A DNA stretch of 64,000 nt from contig NC_045129.1 of assembly GCF_007655135.1 (NCBI RefSeq), forward strand, positions 6,944,001-7,008,000. The letters run 5' to 3'. The stretch comes from Punica granatum. Its lineage: Eukaryota; Streptophyta; Magnoliopsida; Myrtales; Lythraceae. The notes beneath the pieces are model-generated. The model worked only from the letters and a program-made list of their open reading frames with translations. It did no database searches and was not told the origin of the DNA. Below are positions 1 through 12,479 of this stretch, piece after piece. Every line of letters starts with the position of its first letter. The first letter of the stretch is position 1. The position numbers and the translations under genes are program-made.

Positions 1-1308
1 TCTACAATAATCATTCGCACTGATCTCGTGTGAATCCAGGGGACTGCACTGATCTCGTGTGAATCGACACGCATACGGGTGCCCAATCGAGTTTCACATC
101 ATGGGTTCATTTTGCTATAGTAATTCATATTCTTTATATAAAGCTGCACAATTCTACCGAGTGGTTTGATACCAAATAACAAAAAAGGAACGTCATGTCA
201 CGAAGATTGCAGTCACTTTTTATCCCAAGTCCCATTGAATGTGTCATGGGAGGGGGCTCATTCTTCGGTGTTTTTTTTTTTTGGGTAATTAGTGCCTTAG
301 TACTTAAAGAATACTTGCAGCACGGTTTGACGAAAGAAGAAAAAGGATAGGAAAAGATAAGAAAGCGTCGATGGAGAAGCGAAAGTGGAGTACTTTGGAC
401 AAAGACATCTTACCGGACAAGCAAATGCACATGGGAGCATCTATTGCCATTTGACACGCGTCACCTCCCCACTTATTCATACGTGGGACGACATGCTTCG
501 TATCCAGACATTTGTCATTGTCCCATTGATGATATGACATGAAAAATTGCCGATTAAATAACAATTAATAAAGAAATGAGTGTTAATAACTTGAGTAATA
601 ACCATAATTATTCTCAATTAGAAAAACTTATTAATCATCGTGTCACTATAAATTAACATCAGTTAAGATATTCTTGAATGCATGTATCAAATCCACTGTC
701 CAAGCACTACCCGCAGTATACCCTGTGGGAAGAAAAGCCCAAAATAATGGCACTTGTCCTCGACCTAAAGTTAAGTTAAGAGATGTTCGTTCTGCGTTGA
801 TTTGTGAGTTATGTTTTTAAAATTTTAACTTTAACTTTAATTTTACTCACAACATAACAAAAATCAATAACACAATTATTATTTTTTCAATTTTCTTCAA
901 TTTTTTAACCATTTAATTTAGTTGAATCGTGTTATTGTTAGCGGAGTTTCATGGGATTGTTTTATTTTAATTTCTCATATCCAGCAATAGGTATTCCTCG
1001 TAAAAAATGAAATTGTAAATGCCCCTTTCTTATATGGAAGCCGGGCAATCCATCTAGAATTGAATTGTAGTTAATTCATGATCCATCGTCACGGATAATT
1101 TGGTTGTCTAATCGGCTAACTTTTGAATTTTTTTTATTATAAGGAAGGCACGAAATCCCTATTAATAAAGATTGAATACAAGATCTTTTGATTTCAAATT
1201 GACGACTTGTAGACTTCACCGGGCCTCATTTCTCTTGCTTTTGAATTTTACTAGTGTGATAGTCCACCTAGAATTTCGCAATAATTTACAATATAGTTTG
1301 AATTATTA
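1..1308. other. AT-rich intergenic DNA, no gene seen
   Basis: No convincing coding sequence, RNA gene or delimited transposon is visible. A 20-bp direct repeat occurs at 17-36 and 46-65 (29-bp period). The stretch at about 800-930 resembles the AT-rich internally repetitive family described at 3046-3366. The short open frames here have no recognisable motifs. Confidence 0.5.
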
Positions 1309-1340
1309 CTAGGGTAATACTCGCGCTTCGCTGCGAGAGA
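1309..1340 (-). mobile_element. Helitron-like 3' terminus (reverse orientation)
   Basis: On the minus strand a short GC hairpin (arms 1320-1324 and 1333-1337, CTCGC/GCGAG) is followed by CTAG and then T, the arrangement typical of a Helitron 3' end inserted between A and T. It stands out from the surrounding AT-rich DNA. I could not find the matching 5' TC end, so this may be only a terminal relic. Confidence 0.4.
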
Positions 1341-2763
1341 GAAAAAAAATAACTTTTCTAAATATAATTAGTTTTTTTTTTTTATATTTTAGTTATTGTG
1401 TAATAAATGAAAATTAAATTGCAATATCAAAAACTTAAATGCAATACAATCGTACTATATTTTAAAAGTTATTAATGTAAATGACACTAGGCGGAATAAA
1501 ATAAATCAAAACAATAATTTAAATGAGATAAAAATGACCAATTATAATGTGATATATGATTAGGTGATAATTTGATATATAAGACATTTTAAAGTTAATA
1601 TTGGTATTAAATTCGATGTATCTAAATACTCTATCAAAGGATATTTTTGTTATTTAGAATTTAAAAATTAAGAAATTTTTGTGACCTCTAAGGTTAAAAT
1701 TGAATTAGCATATAAATTGTGACCTAAAAAGAAAAGCAGCTAATGGAACTCTCGGAATAGAATGAGAATCTTAAAAAGAAAATAATAATAAAAAAGGATA
1801 ATATATGTAGATAGAGATATCTTGTATTTTATCACTTTGACTTTCTACTAGAATCGTACAAAAAATGCGGGCTAATTTATCCAAAGTAAAAGACTAAAGA
1901 TGAAGTTAGACATGGATTAAGTTCATATCTTTATTGATATTAAGAACAAATATTTCTTGTACCGATTCCATTGCAAATTTTTGTGACATAACAAGTTTTC
2001 ACTTTTTCTTTTCTTTTTCGTTCTACTGTAATTTTTTTTTGAAAAATTAAAACGCGTAAGCATTTTGGGTTATAAAACATAAATTCGATGGCAAAATGCA
2101 TGGCGTATTGGAGTTTCAAGTACCGGCTATCATTATCTTGAAAGAGAACATTGTAAGGTATATGATTTGAGAAGGATATAAATGAAAATTTTAAGAAGTT
2201 TAATGAAAAATTGAAAATAAAAGAAGTTGTTGATGGTTAAATGGAAAAATGGGATAAAGGGAAAGGTGGCATGAGAATGGAAGGGGAGACATGAAACGAG
2301 AGTTTTATGTGAGCATTGTCAGAAACATCTGCCAAATATAAAATTTATCTAATAATATAATTTGATATCTTCTACGTGAAAGAAAATAGCTTCCTTCATG
2401 ATCATCTATATCTATCATGGACTTTTTTTTTGCAATGTTTTCGAAAGTAGACTCAAGAAATTGATAGACAATACTAGACACGAATGAGGATCACGGTGGA
2501 TGCTCATAACCTCGGACAAGCAGAGATGGAGCATGTATATTTTGAGTTCAACTACCCGAACATGTTTGTTGGTTGCCCATTGCCTTGACACAGTTGTGGC
2601 CAGCCAACTGCAGGACCACTCACTAGCACATGAAGTCGAATTTGAATGAGACATGGGATATAATGAATCCTCAGTTTAAAATAAAGATAATAACATAATA
2701 CAAAATTGCTTTATATGTTAGTGCACCTGATGCAATGTATTTTCCTTTACTGCAAGGTTTGGG
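1341..2763. other. AT-rich intergenic DNA
   Basis: This stretch may hold the body of the Helitron-like relic whose end lies at 1309-1340. A minus-strand open frame at 2415-2654 has no motif I recognise and I do not call it a gene. Confidence 0.4.
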
Positions 2764-3045
2764 TTAGACTACCCCCAATCCGAGTCTCTGCCCGATTTTA
2801 GAGACGCCACATGGCGTCTTTCAAGTAGAGACCCCCATTGCGGGGCAATCCCGCGTCTCTCGATAGAGAGACGCTTGGGGAGCTACCACGTGGTGACAAC
2901 GGGCTCCACGCAATAGCTTCCCCATCTTTTTTATTATTTTATTTATTTTATTTTAAAAAAAAAATTTGGCCGTTGGGGCAACGGTTAGATATTTGGCCTT
3001 CGAAGCCCAACGGCCAGAATTAAGGCCATTAGACCCCCATCAGCC

Positions 3046-3366
3046 TTATCGCCCGTTTACTTTTACAATTCATTTTTAATTTTACTACACTCTACTCCAC
3101 TTAACTCCATTTATCTTCAATTCAATAACACAATTATTATTTTTTCTTTTTTCTTCAATTTTTTTTAACCATTCAATTCAATTTTTAATACTAAATTCTC
3201 TCAACTATTCATTACTTTTTTACAATTCAACAATACAATCATTATTTTCTCTCAACTATTTCATACTTTTTCACACTTTTTTCTCATAATTCAACAACAC
3301 AATCATTACAAACCAATTAAAATCAAATTTCAACTCTACTCAGCTCTAAAACCAAACACAATATTA
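3046..3366 (+). repeat. AT-rich internally repetitive MITE-like insertion
   Basis: This block interrupts Harbinger-1. The second Harbinger copy runs directly across the equivalent point (around 24930-24960) without it, so it is an insertion. It consists of degenerate units built on 'ttcaacaacacaatcattac' and 'ctcaactattcattactttt'. Similar blocks lie near 30926-31287 and 62225-62470 (plus strand) and 39285-39490 and 42550-42775 (minus strand). The exact ends and duplication are unclear. Confidence 0.5.
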
Positions 3367-3557
3367 ATGTTTTTTAATTTATAATTAAAAAAAATTAACC
3401 TATATAAACATCCAATTTCACATTCAATTTTTCACCCCTACTTCGACTTCACACTCAATTATCAACTTCAACTCCAATTTCACCCCAAATTTCCTCATCT
3501 CTTCTTCGATAATAAAAAATAGCCGATCCAAACCAATTGAATCGTTTCTAATATTAT

Positions 3558-4703
3558 ATGTCGAATTCGAACTTCCCCCAAAATCCAAATTATTAACCTT
3601 ATGACTCCTCCAATAATCAAAACCGTAATCATCCTAATCAACCACTCCATTCACACACGTATTATCCTCAACCATATGCCTTTCCTCTAAATCCAAATAT
3701 TGGATTTGCGGGTTCACCCTCTCAATTTATGGGTGGAACGAGTTCGGGATCTGGAAGCACCAATATAGAGTCCAATCAATCTCCACATGCGAATTCTCCT
3801 TCGCCATTCACTCAACCTCCTAGCGGTCGCCCCGGTGGCATCGACTTGGACGTTGAAGAAGTTACACCTCAAAATAGATCATGTGGTAGCTGAATCGGCC
3901 AAAGATGGCAATGGAAAGACGATGAGCCGCTAATCAGTGTGTGGCTACAAATCGGGCTAGATCTTGTGGTTGGGAATGATCAAGCTGGCGCTACATTCTA
4001 GGAGAGGATCCACCAGTAATGCTTGGAGGGCGACAACAAGCGCTTCTCCATGAAGAACTCTAATTCGTTGAAGTAACGGATCTACAAGATTCATACCAAC
4101 GTATTGTCCTTCTGTGGATACTATGAGTAAGCTAAGCGTCACAGAGCAAGCAGAGCAAACGATGATAATGTGCCGGAGATAGCTCATACTTTATATCATG
4201 CGACCGAAAATACCAAATTCAACATGGTGTTGCACTGGAATATTCTTCGCCATGAACTAAAATTTTAAGCCCTTATGGAATCTTTTGGTAAAGGTTCGAA
4301 GTGGACGAAGACAAATGCTTCTGATGAATACACAACCTTCCTTACTGTTGATGCGGATAGTAACTCTAAGTGCGTCTAGAAGGCAGAGATGTGCCTGAGA
4401 GAAAAATTGCTAAAGGAAAATCATATAAAGGGAAGAAGGCAGTTGGTACTGATCTTGGCGAGGCGACAAATGTTGTTCATGGTCTGGCTATTGGTATAGA
4501 GAGTCAATATCTCGAATTGCACAAAATGAAGGAAAAAGAGTTCCAGATCAAGCAGGAAGAGTTCTATCTCAGGCAGGAAAAAGTATAGGCAAAGCATATT
4601 GCCTCGAGATTCATGGCAATTGACACAAGCAATCATCCTCCGGAAATGCTTGCCATTCATAAGAGGTTGTTAGAGGAAGCTCTTTCGAAGATTTTTAATT
4701 AGT
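3558..4703 (+). pseudogene. Harbinger ORF1 (Myb/trihelix-like DNA-binding protein), decayed
   Basis: Translation from the ATG at 3558 gives a proline-, serine- and asparagine-rich N-terminus (MSNSNFPQNPNY, then stop). It is followed by segments such as GGIDLDVEEVTPQNRS and a tryptophan-containing trihelix-like region ending WERIHQ (with one substitution). The C-terminal part is glutamate- and lysine-rich (KEKEFQIKQEEF) and ends at 4701-4703. This layout matches the companion protein of plant PIF/Harbinger elements, which helps bind transposon ends and is often misannotated as a host 'GST T3-like' or 'NAM-like' protein. Several in-frame stops and shifts make it a pseudogene. Harbinger-2 lacks this gene entirely. 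Confidence 0.7.
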
Positions 4704-5060
4704 AATTACACTTGTACTGTTTCCCTTGTCGTGGTTCATAGTCATCATTTATGTTGGTAAGCTGATTGTCATCATTTATGTTTGTAATATTTACCGTTCT
4801 AATGAAACATAAATTTGACTATGTAACGTGCTTTTTCCAATTGTTAAATAATTTACTTTCCAAGAACCAGCCGTTGGAAAGTAGTCATTACAAAGTAGCC
4901 GTTGGAATATGTCTGTTGGAAAGTAGCCGTTGCAATTTAACCGTTGCAAAGTAGCTGTTGGAATCCTTTCTATAAAATAATTTCACTCTTATATACACAC
5001 ACTCACATCCTATCTTCTCCCATTCATATCCCCTCGTCTCCAATTCATATCCTTCGAAAC

Positions 5061-8058
5061 ATGTCTGAAAACTCTAATAATCCCAATAATATATCCATGG
5101 ATCCATTGGACTGGATGGAAAATCTATTGAAACATTATATCGATCCACGCATCATTGACTTTCTTCAAAAGATGGAGCAAATCGCCACTGGTGAAAGCTC
5201 TTTGTCCAGACCGAAAAGGAAGACAATCGACAGGGATTGCGAAGCAGGTCATAAGCAGCTTATGCAGGATTGCTTCATTGACAAGCCAGTGTACTCTGCC
5301 GAGACATTCCGACGATGTTTTAGAATGAGGAAGCAGCTATTCCTTCAAATTGTGAACGACCTTTCAAGTGTTGATCCATTTTTCTAGCAAATAAGAGATG
5401 TCGTAAGCAAAGCAGGCCTATCCTCGCTAAAAAAATGCATCGGGGCCATACGTATGTTGCCTACGGAGTAGGTTTTGATGCCGTTGACGAATATCTCCGG
5501 CTAGTATAGAGCATTGGGAACGAATGCCTTTACAAGTTTTGTGAACTCGTAATCGCAGTTTGCGGCTCTCAGTACTTGCGCGACCTAATGCAGAAGATGT
5601 CCAACACCTACTACTAATTGGAGTGTCATGTCGATTTCCCGGGCATGATGGGCAGCATCGACTGCATGCATTGGGAGTGGAAAAATTGCTCGAAGGCATG
5701 ACACGATATGCATAGAGGTCACCATGGAGTTCCAACTTTAATATTTGAAGTGGTGGCGAGACCTGACCTTTGGATATGACATTCATTTTTTGGCGTGGCC
5801 ATAACCAATTACGACATCAATATTTTAGAGCAATCACTGGTTCTTGATGATGAGTTGAGGTAAATTATGTTGGGAATTGGTGTATACCCTAGAGGCAATC
5901 TATAATCAGTTCTGTAATATGATATCTATTTCATTATATTACGAGGCATATCTGTTATTGTGTAGATTGCGCTAAATATGATTTTACACAATAATGTCCT
6001 TGGAATAGTAGGTTCAATAGGCATCAAGTGTGACTTGATTGTGAGATCCTATAATTAATGAACATTATTCCTAAATGTCCATAGTCAAAGTATTATCGTT
6101 AATTAGGACAACGATAATACGGTTAGACTAGTGTGAGTGTTGATTGATGACCAAGTCTCATAGGTCATGGATATGGAGATATCAAATCACACCACATGTA
6201 TACATTAAGAGTAATGTGTATTGGACTGATCCACCATGAGATTGCTACATGGGTTGTTACGTGACTGTCATTAGCATATCTCAAAGTGACTATAGTGTAA
6301 TGGTCCTTTGACTTGAGGTCACCATAGATTCCTACATGTAATGTCATATACTTTGATACTGTCAAACGCCACTGTAACAGGATGGTTATAAAGACAGTTA
6401 TTGGGTATACCACAGAGCATGGAGAGGAATGTGAGTGATCAAGATAGGATTTGTCCCTCCTACGAAACGGGAGCGATATCTCACGGCCACTTGGTGGTTA
6501 AGTCTAAAAGTGTATGCATACCCAAATGAGTCGATATAACGATATCGAGCTCATTTGTTCTGATAGACTTAACCGGTAAACCAAGAAAAAGAGATATTGA
6601 GCCATACAAGGATGTCATCGACCATGCCTTGGGCTCAATAGAGATATAGAGGACAAAGGGATTATATTACACGGTAACGTAGGTCACGAGGTTCGTCAAG
6701 AAATTGACTTTCCGATTACTTGAGTAACATTGATGCATTGCTAGATGCCGCTCACTGTTTGTAATATTGAAATAGAGATTTCGATATTACTATCAACGTA
6801 ATTGGGAACCTACAGGGTCACACACGACGACTAAATTGATGAGATATTTTGAAACAAACAAAATCGTCTAATAGAGATTAGATGATTTATGGTGCGATCA
6901 ATTAATCGGATATTTAATGAGATTAAATTTGTCGATTAATTAGACTCGATTTATTAGATTAAATGGACACAATTGATGCACGATCCATGTGATGACACAT
7001 GGCAATTTCAAACTCTTAATTCTTTGTCCCACATCGGTGGGTTACAAATTTTCTTCCCCCCTCAGCTGCTTATAAAAAGGGGCAGTGAGGTTGTATGGAT
7101 AAATGTGTGTGTGAATGTATATATATAATGTTTGTATATGCATATACTTTTTATATATAAAAAGCAACACATATTTATATGTGCTGATATATGTGTGCGT
7201 GCATATATATGCATATAAAGTATATATATAATTTGGGTTGAATTGTTCAACTCAAATTAGGTCCATTAGTCTTAAAAATTTCGGGTGTTGCATCGGTGTT
7301 TCTTTCGAGTGTTGGTCGCTAGCACCGCCGATCTCGAAGACTCGTCGACAAAGTCGGTGTGGACACCGGTAGAGGCGTCACGCGTGGGACGCTTGGTCGA
7401 CAATTTTAAATATTCCAGGTACGCTTTTATTTACTCTTATTCTTCTAGTAGGTCTTGGAATTAGTTTCACGGGTAGGAAATTTTGAATTTCTGTTCCTTT
7501 TACGCTTCCGTAGATCCTGTGAAACTAGCAAATTATACTATCAATGGCACCAACTATACATTGAGATATTATTTGACAGATGATATATATCCTGAATGGT
7601 CAACGTTCGTGAAATCAATTCCTCAACCTCAAGGGGAGAAGAGACAGTTATTTGCCAAATATCAATAAAGGGTACGGAAGGATGTAGAGTGTGCTTTGGG
7701 GGTTTTGCAGGCTCGATTTGCTATTATATTTGGCCCCGCTCCATCGTGGTCTGCGGAGAAGCTTGGATTGATCATAAGAGCTTACATCGTATTGCATAAT
7801 ATGATTGTTGAAGATGAGAGGGACACCTATAATGTCAACTTCGGTCGGCGCTCGGAGAACAATGACCCGTGCTCGGAGTAGGATCATCCTTCCATCGGCG
7901 GTTTACCACAAATTCAACGACGACAACAAAGATATGCTCCATATGAGGAATATGTCCAGAATCATATCCGGATTTGGCATAAACAACACCATCGAGAATT
8001 ACAGGCGAATTTGGTGGAACATATTTGGCAATTTGAACATGGCCTCAAAATGAACTAA
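5061..8058 (+). pseudogene. Harbinger transposase (HARBI1-like DDE nuclease), split by solo LTR
   Basis: The reading frame starts MSENSNNPNNISMDPLDWME at 5061 and continues as a HARBI1-like DDE_Tnp_4 nuclease. Visible signatures are FRRCFRMRKQLFLQIVNDL, then GMMGSIDCMHWEWKNC with the first catalytic Asp, then HSFFGVA..NYDINIL. After the LTR follow NYTINGTNYTLRYYLTDDIY, VLQARFAIIFGPAPSW and AYIVLHNMIVEDE, which carries the late acidic residues. The end reads HIWQFEHGLK. Stops occur at several points (for example 5385-5387 and after LAKYQ near 7667), so no functional protein is made. The LTR at 5868-7530 interrupts the gene between the INILEQS and NYTINGT segments. Confidence 0.85.
5868..7530 (+). 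mobile_element. Solo LTR (LTR retrotransposon, probably Copia) inside the Harbinger transposase
   Basis: The sequence begins TGTTGGGAATTGGTGTATAC and ends ...CTAGCA. It is flanked by a perfect 5-bp duplication AATTA (5863-5867 and 7531-7535). Removing it and one duplication rejoins the transposase codons. A TATA-type promoter lies at 7071-7080 in plus orientation. No primer-binding site, gag-pol gene or second LTR is present, so this is a solo LTR of 1663 bp left by recombination. The 5' start resembles Copia LTRs that I know from other dicots; that assignment is inference. Confidence 0.8.
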
Positions 8059-8454
8059 ATTTATTTTTCCGTTACTTGTGTATTTTTTTCATTGCTCGCA
8101 TAATTATATTTTCGTTGCTCGTGTATTTTTTTTCCAGTTATGTAATTTTAAATTTTTTTATGAATTTTATTAAGCATTCATAATTTATTATTATTGATTA
8201 ATATTAATTATTTAATTATTAATATGATTTAATTAATTAAATTAAATTATCAATAACAAATAATTAGTAATTTTTTATGTATATTTATTATATGTATATA
8301 AATAAGTGTGTGGGACCCATTTAAGAAATTTGAATTTTGGAATAATGAGTCTCTCCTTTTGGTGAGTGAATCTCTGTCTGACATGATGTTTATGTGACAG
8401 TCGTAAGACCTGGTTTAGAGACCTGAGTAGAGAGTAGCATTGGAGATAGTCTTA

Positions 8455-10364
8455 ACACTATGGTCACAAACTTATAAAGTAAACGCTAATGAGGTAAGAA
8501 ATGATAGAATGAGGGTGGGGACAGTAAATCATGACAAACCGCATACTATTAGAATCCTCCACTCCCTCCACCCACCCCCCACCCCCCAAAAAAGAAAAAA
8601 AGGAAAAAATAGAAAGAAAGAGAGAGAGAGATTGGCTGAAAAGATCAAGAAAAAAATATGCGCATGGGAATCGAAGGGCTTCCATAATGCAGATATGCTT
8701 TTGAGTTGTTTCAATGAGCATTTCATCTTTGGGGAAAAAAAAATCAATACCCCTTCTTTTTATTGAAAAGCTAGAATAATTAAGTAAAAATAAAATTTGG
8801 GTGTCATGTTTGTTCCGACACTCCAAAGCCTTGTTTCCCGTCTTCCAACTAGCACATATATATATATAATTAATCAATCACATTTGATGGTGAACGGGTT
8901 TTTGGTGTACTGTGCTAAGCACATTTTTCCATTTGATAAGTTTTAATTAATCGATTAGGCATTTAACTATTCTAGCTAATAATAGCTTTCATTGATTAAT
9001 GAGATGAATTATTTAGTATATGCGATCTAATCCCTTAACAGTGTAACCATTTGGAGCCATCTATATTGACCTGTGCTGACTGCTGACCACAATTTCTAAT
9101 TTATCATCTTTTTATGGGTAATTAAGTTCACGATGTTATCATAAAAGTGGCATTACCTCTGAGATAATGATAATAGAAAAGTTAATCAGTAATCGATGTA
9201 TTAGCATGCGAGTAGATTCATTTGGTTGTATGTCGCAATGAAGTAGATAGCTAATATAATATCGTATTATGCACATCAATTATTGAGCAACAATGCTAAA
9301 AGAAGTGCAGTTGGACTAGCCCTCATGAATATAATTGATTTGTAGTCTCTCTGTATTGTTTGCTGTAAATAAGTATATATATACCTGTATATCCGATCGG
9401 AAATCAAATGATAATGCGCTTCACTTGCAGGACCCGAATCATGTGATTTTTCTTCCAACTTGACATGAAAATGTCCATATGCTATTCTAGCTAGCTCGGG
9501 ATTCCTTTTCATGCTTTAGAGCTGTCACAATTACTAAAAGTTTAAAGTTAATAAAATTTAATTTAACTTTTGAATATGATTAAGAAATTTCCAATCAAGA
9601 CTGTCTAAGGTCTTTGATTACATTGATTAATGATATTGCATGTCATCTTTATTCCGACAACCGGGAGCCTTGTTTCCCATCTTCCAACCCCCATTACACG
9701 AAGAAGAGCTAGCTAGCTATTGGATGAGAATGGAGATTTGAGTATTATATAACTAATCATCAATTAATTAGGTAATTGATTATTCCTTTGCCCTATTTAA
9801 TTAATTAAATCACGATCGGATCACTAATCAGTATTGTAGAGCCGGCTTATTTGGAAATATTTCCTTTAACATGTGTGGACAAAATCTTTACAACACGCTA
9901 GACTCGAGGATTAGTTGTAGAGTGGTCCCGCCATTGCATGATGATCAGTGGGGCGCTCTATATATAAACATAGCTAAGCCATACTTGGCCAGCTCTAGCA
10001 ATGACTTTACACAACAAATTGGTTCACGTACGTAAAGTATTATCCTAACTATTTATTAATTTTTTAATTTCCCCGTATAATTTATCGCTTCGCAACAATC
10101 TCCTTTTAATTTCCTTTGCAATTTGTTTATTTCTGCACTTCAATTATTCACCTTTAAGAAATTTTTTTTCTTTTATCTCTCTGTTTTTTTTTATAGCTTG
10201 GGTCATTATTTTTATTGAGTATTGTATCTCATGATGGTGTAGTTTCTCATATTCTAAATATACGTAATAATCATATTTATAATGGTCGATATAACTGTGG
10301 GCTTGTAATTACATCACCACCTTTGCTGTTTTATCTAGTATATTCAAGAACAATCAAAAGAGGG
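8455..10364. other. Intergenic DNA, local repeat pair
   Basis: No gene is visible. A segment of about 50 bp containing GCCTTGTTTCCC occurs at 8799-8852 and again, diverged, at 9636-9690, which suggests an old local duplication. A homopurine run lies at about 8586-8632. The open frames on both strands at 8440-8877 read through low-complexity sequence and have no motif. Confidence 0.4.
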
Positions 10365-10500
10365 GTAATGTAGTAGTGCACTATCTCGCATGGTAATCAA
10401 GAAGTTTTGGATTTCATACTCAGTGGAATTATCTGTACCCCTTTATTAGTTATTAGGATTTATATATCATTATACTAAATATGCACGCCTCCCTATAACA
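10365..10500 (+). repeat. SINE-like repeat, family S1
   Basis: The tRNA-like head (GTAGTGCACTATCTCGCATG, then a degenerate B-box GGATTTCATACTC) is followed by the family body TTATTAGTTATTAGGATTT and CATTATACTAAAT and ends in CGCCTCCCTATAACAAAA. The same head-body-tail order recurs at more than ten places in the window, listed under the other S1 entries. Confidence 0.6.
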
Positions 10501-11158
10501 AAATATATATATATATATGTATTCAAGAAGAAAATATGTAGCTATGTACAAGTATGGCAACATCAACCGTGCACATAATATATGCATGTTGTTTCGGATG
10601 TCCCATGCCGTGACCAGATGTACCGGCGCTGGTCCTACATGTAACATAATTTTTTTTAATTGATTAGCATATGATATCTCGACGCGACTAGGATTAACGG
10701 TTTTAAGATAACAATTTTTAATTATACTTGTTCTATTTTGATGTGGTTCTTTATATTATATCTCTTTGTAAATTGCCCATTGATAAAATATTATATCCCG
10801 TTCTTGTAATATTCGATTGATCATTTCCTCTCATATCGGTTTATACAGTGGATATGTAAAGGATTTTCATAATAGTTTCAAGTTAAAAAAAACTATGACT
10901 TGAAAATAAAAATAAAAGACTCATTAGGGGCATGAGAGACAAAAAGTCGGAGACTAAAAGGACACGTGGAGCCAATCAATATGGGAACCAGAAAGATAGA
11001 AGAGTAAATTGAGGAGAGAGATGAGAAAGTTGTGTGTGTGCGCGCGTGTTTTTGTTTTTGTTTTTGTTTTTTTTATGGGAAAAGTATTGTAGTTGTAAGT
11101 TTCGAGAGCCTTTGGCTCCGAAAAGATATACCATAAGCAAATTATGATCTTTGGAGTA
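10501..11158. other. Intergenic DNA
   Basis: AT-rich sequence with a short TA microsatellite at about 10504-10518 and a GT/GTTTTT-rich patch at 11031-11071. I see no gene. Confidence 0.4.
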
Positions 11159-12130
11159 CGTTGAGCAGTAAAATATGATAAATCTCATATTGGAAAAGAA
11201 AAAAAAATTCATGAGTTAATATATGACTTGGATACCACCACTTATCAGCTTAAACTTTTAAGTTGAAATGGGCCCAAGTCCGTATAAGCCCAAATGAAAA
11301 TTTAATATGGTATCAAAGCGGGTTACGCTTCCGCGCGCTCGTGGGGGCTCACACCACGTCATATTCATTTTCGAGGTAGCCAAGAGTGCGTCTCATATTA
11401 ATCGGGCCCAAGAGTGACCTGGTCCAGTTCCGAGGTAGCTAAATGTGCACCTCCATTTAGGTCTGAGTGTGGAGATCAAAGCTAGTTTGATATTTGTCCC
11501 CCCTTACACGAGCACGAAAGAGGATGTCCGGCTCGTGGTCAGTAATTAAGGGCGGGTGTTTAAGGGCACGTGGCACGTGTTGGACCACACGTTGCCACGT
11601 GAAGGCGAGTGTTGAGATACGTTATCCCACATTGAAAAATTGAGAAAGAAACCACGAGCTTATATGAGACTTGGGTCCAACAACCTATTAGCTTAAGTTT
11701 TTGGGTTGTAAATGGGCTCAAGTCCATGTAGGTCCAAGTGGAAATTTAATATGGTATCAAAGCTTAGGTTACGCGTATGGGTGCCTACGTGCATGTGCGC
11801 ACCCATATCACGTCAGGCCCAGTATGTCGAGTGCAGTCAAAGTGTGCGCCTCGTGTTAGTCCCCCCTCGCCCGAGCACGGAAAAAAGAGCCCGACTTGAA
11901 GTCAATTATTGAGGGCGGGTGTTTAAGGGCACGTGCAACGCGTATGTAAAAATAGACCACATGTTGCACGTGAAGGCGGGTGTTGAGGAGTAAAATGGGA
12001 TAAATCTCACATTGGAAAAGAAAAGGAAAATCTATGGGTTAATATATAGTTTGGGTACCACCACTTATCAGTTTGAGTTTTTAAGTTGAAATGGGCCCAA
12101 GTCCGTATAAGCCAAAATGAAAATTTAATA
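11159..12130 (+). mobile_element. TRIM-like LTR element with three LTRs
   Basis: Three related direct repeats of about 142-150 bp lie at 11159-11307, 11610-11751 and 11981-12130. Repeats 2 and 3 begin TGTTGAG (repeat 1 CGTTGAG). All share a CACATTG/CATATTG-like segment and a middle with 'gggcccaagtccgtataagc' or close variants. The first two are followed immediately by TGGTATCAAAGC (11308-11319 and 11752-11763), matching the primer-binding site for initiator tRNA-Met. Purine-rich GTGAAGGCGRGTG lies just before repeats 2 and 3, in the polypurine-tract position. The two internal segments (about 300 and 230 bp) resemble each other and have no coding capacity. The pattern LTR-internal-LTR-internal-LTR fits a tandem terminal-repeat retrotransposon in miniature. 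No clean target duplication is visible. Confidence 0.7.
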
Positions 12131-12217
12131 GGATAATATAAAATTTATAGATTTGAAAATAAGTATGTCAAAATAATTAATCATATTCATAATACAATTT
12201 CCGTTAAAAAATAATCG

Positions 12218-12460
12218 CTAGTAGAATATTAAAGAACTGGAATCCCATAACATCAGCCAAAAAAGCATGTTAGACACCTTGGGGAGAGATGAATCAAAAT
12301 ACATAAAATCCCAATTCAGAGAAGGATTATCGCTAGAACTATCAGTAGCTAGACGAGCTAGACAGTCGGTAACTATGTTGGATTTTCGGTCTAAGAGTTT
12401 TGCAATCCAAAGCATTAGCGATAAGTTATCATGAGATATTCGTAAAACAAGAAAGATCAC
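12218..12460 (-). pseudogene. LINE-type RNase H-like domain fragment
   Basis: The minus-strand frame contains RKSNIVTDCLARLATDSS followed by DFMYFDSSLPKVSNML. This resembles the C-terminal end of the RNase H-like domain (RVT_3 type) carried by many plant non-LTR retrotransposons, where a REANxVADxLAKxA motif precedes a DFxxFxSPPxxVxxLL tail. Upstream reverse-transcriptase sequence is absent, so this is a 3' relic. A domesticated RNase H-like fragment is a less likely alternative. Confidence 0.5.
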
Positions 12461-12479
12461 GTGCTATATTGTCATCCAA

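Larger units (their letters stand above)
2767..8451 (+). mobile_element. PIF/Harbinger DNA transposon, decayed, nested insertions
   Basis: The ends are imperfect terminal inverted repeats: GACTACCCCCAAT at 2767 and its partner ATTGGAGATAGTC ending at 8451. They are flanked by the 3-bp duplication TTA (2764-2766 and 8452-8454) that is characteristic of this superfamily. Inside are relics of both family genes in the usual order, the Myb/trihelix-type ORF1 (3558-4703) and the DDE nuclease (5061-8058). Two later insertions sit within it: an AT-rich MITE-like block (3046-3366) and a solo LTR (5868-7530). Many stop codons show it is no longer autonomous. A second copy lies at 23038-25189. Confidence 0.9.

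Noticed and set aside
2415..2654. 79-residue minus-strand open frame
   Set aside because: It shows no recognisable domain and no flanking gene structure, and its length is within chance for this window.
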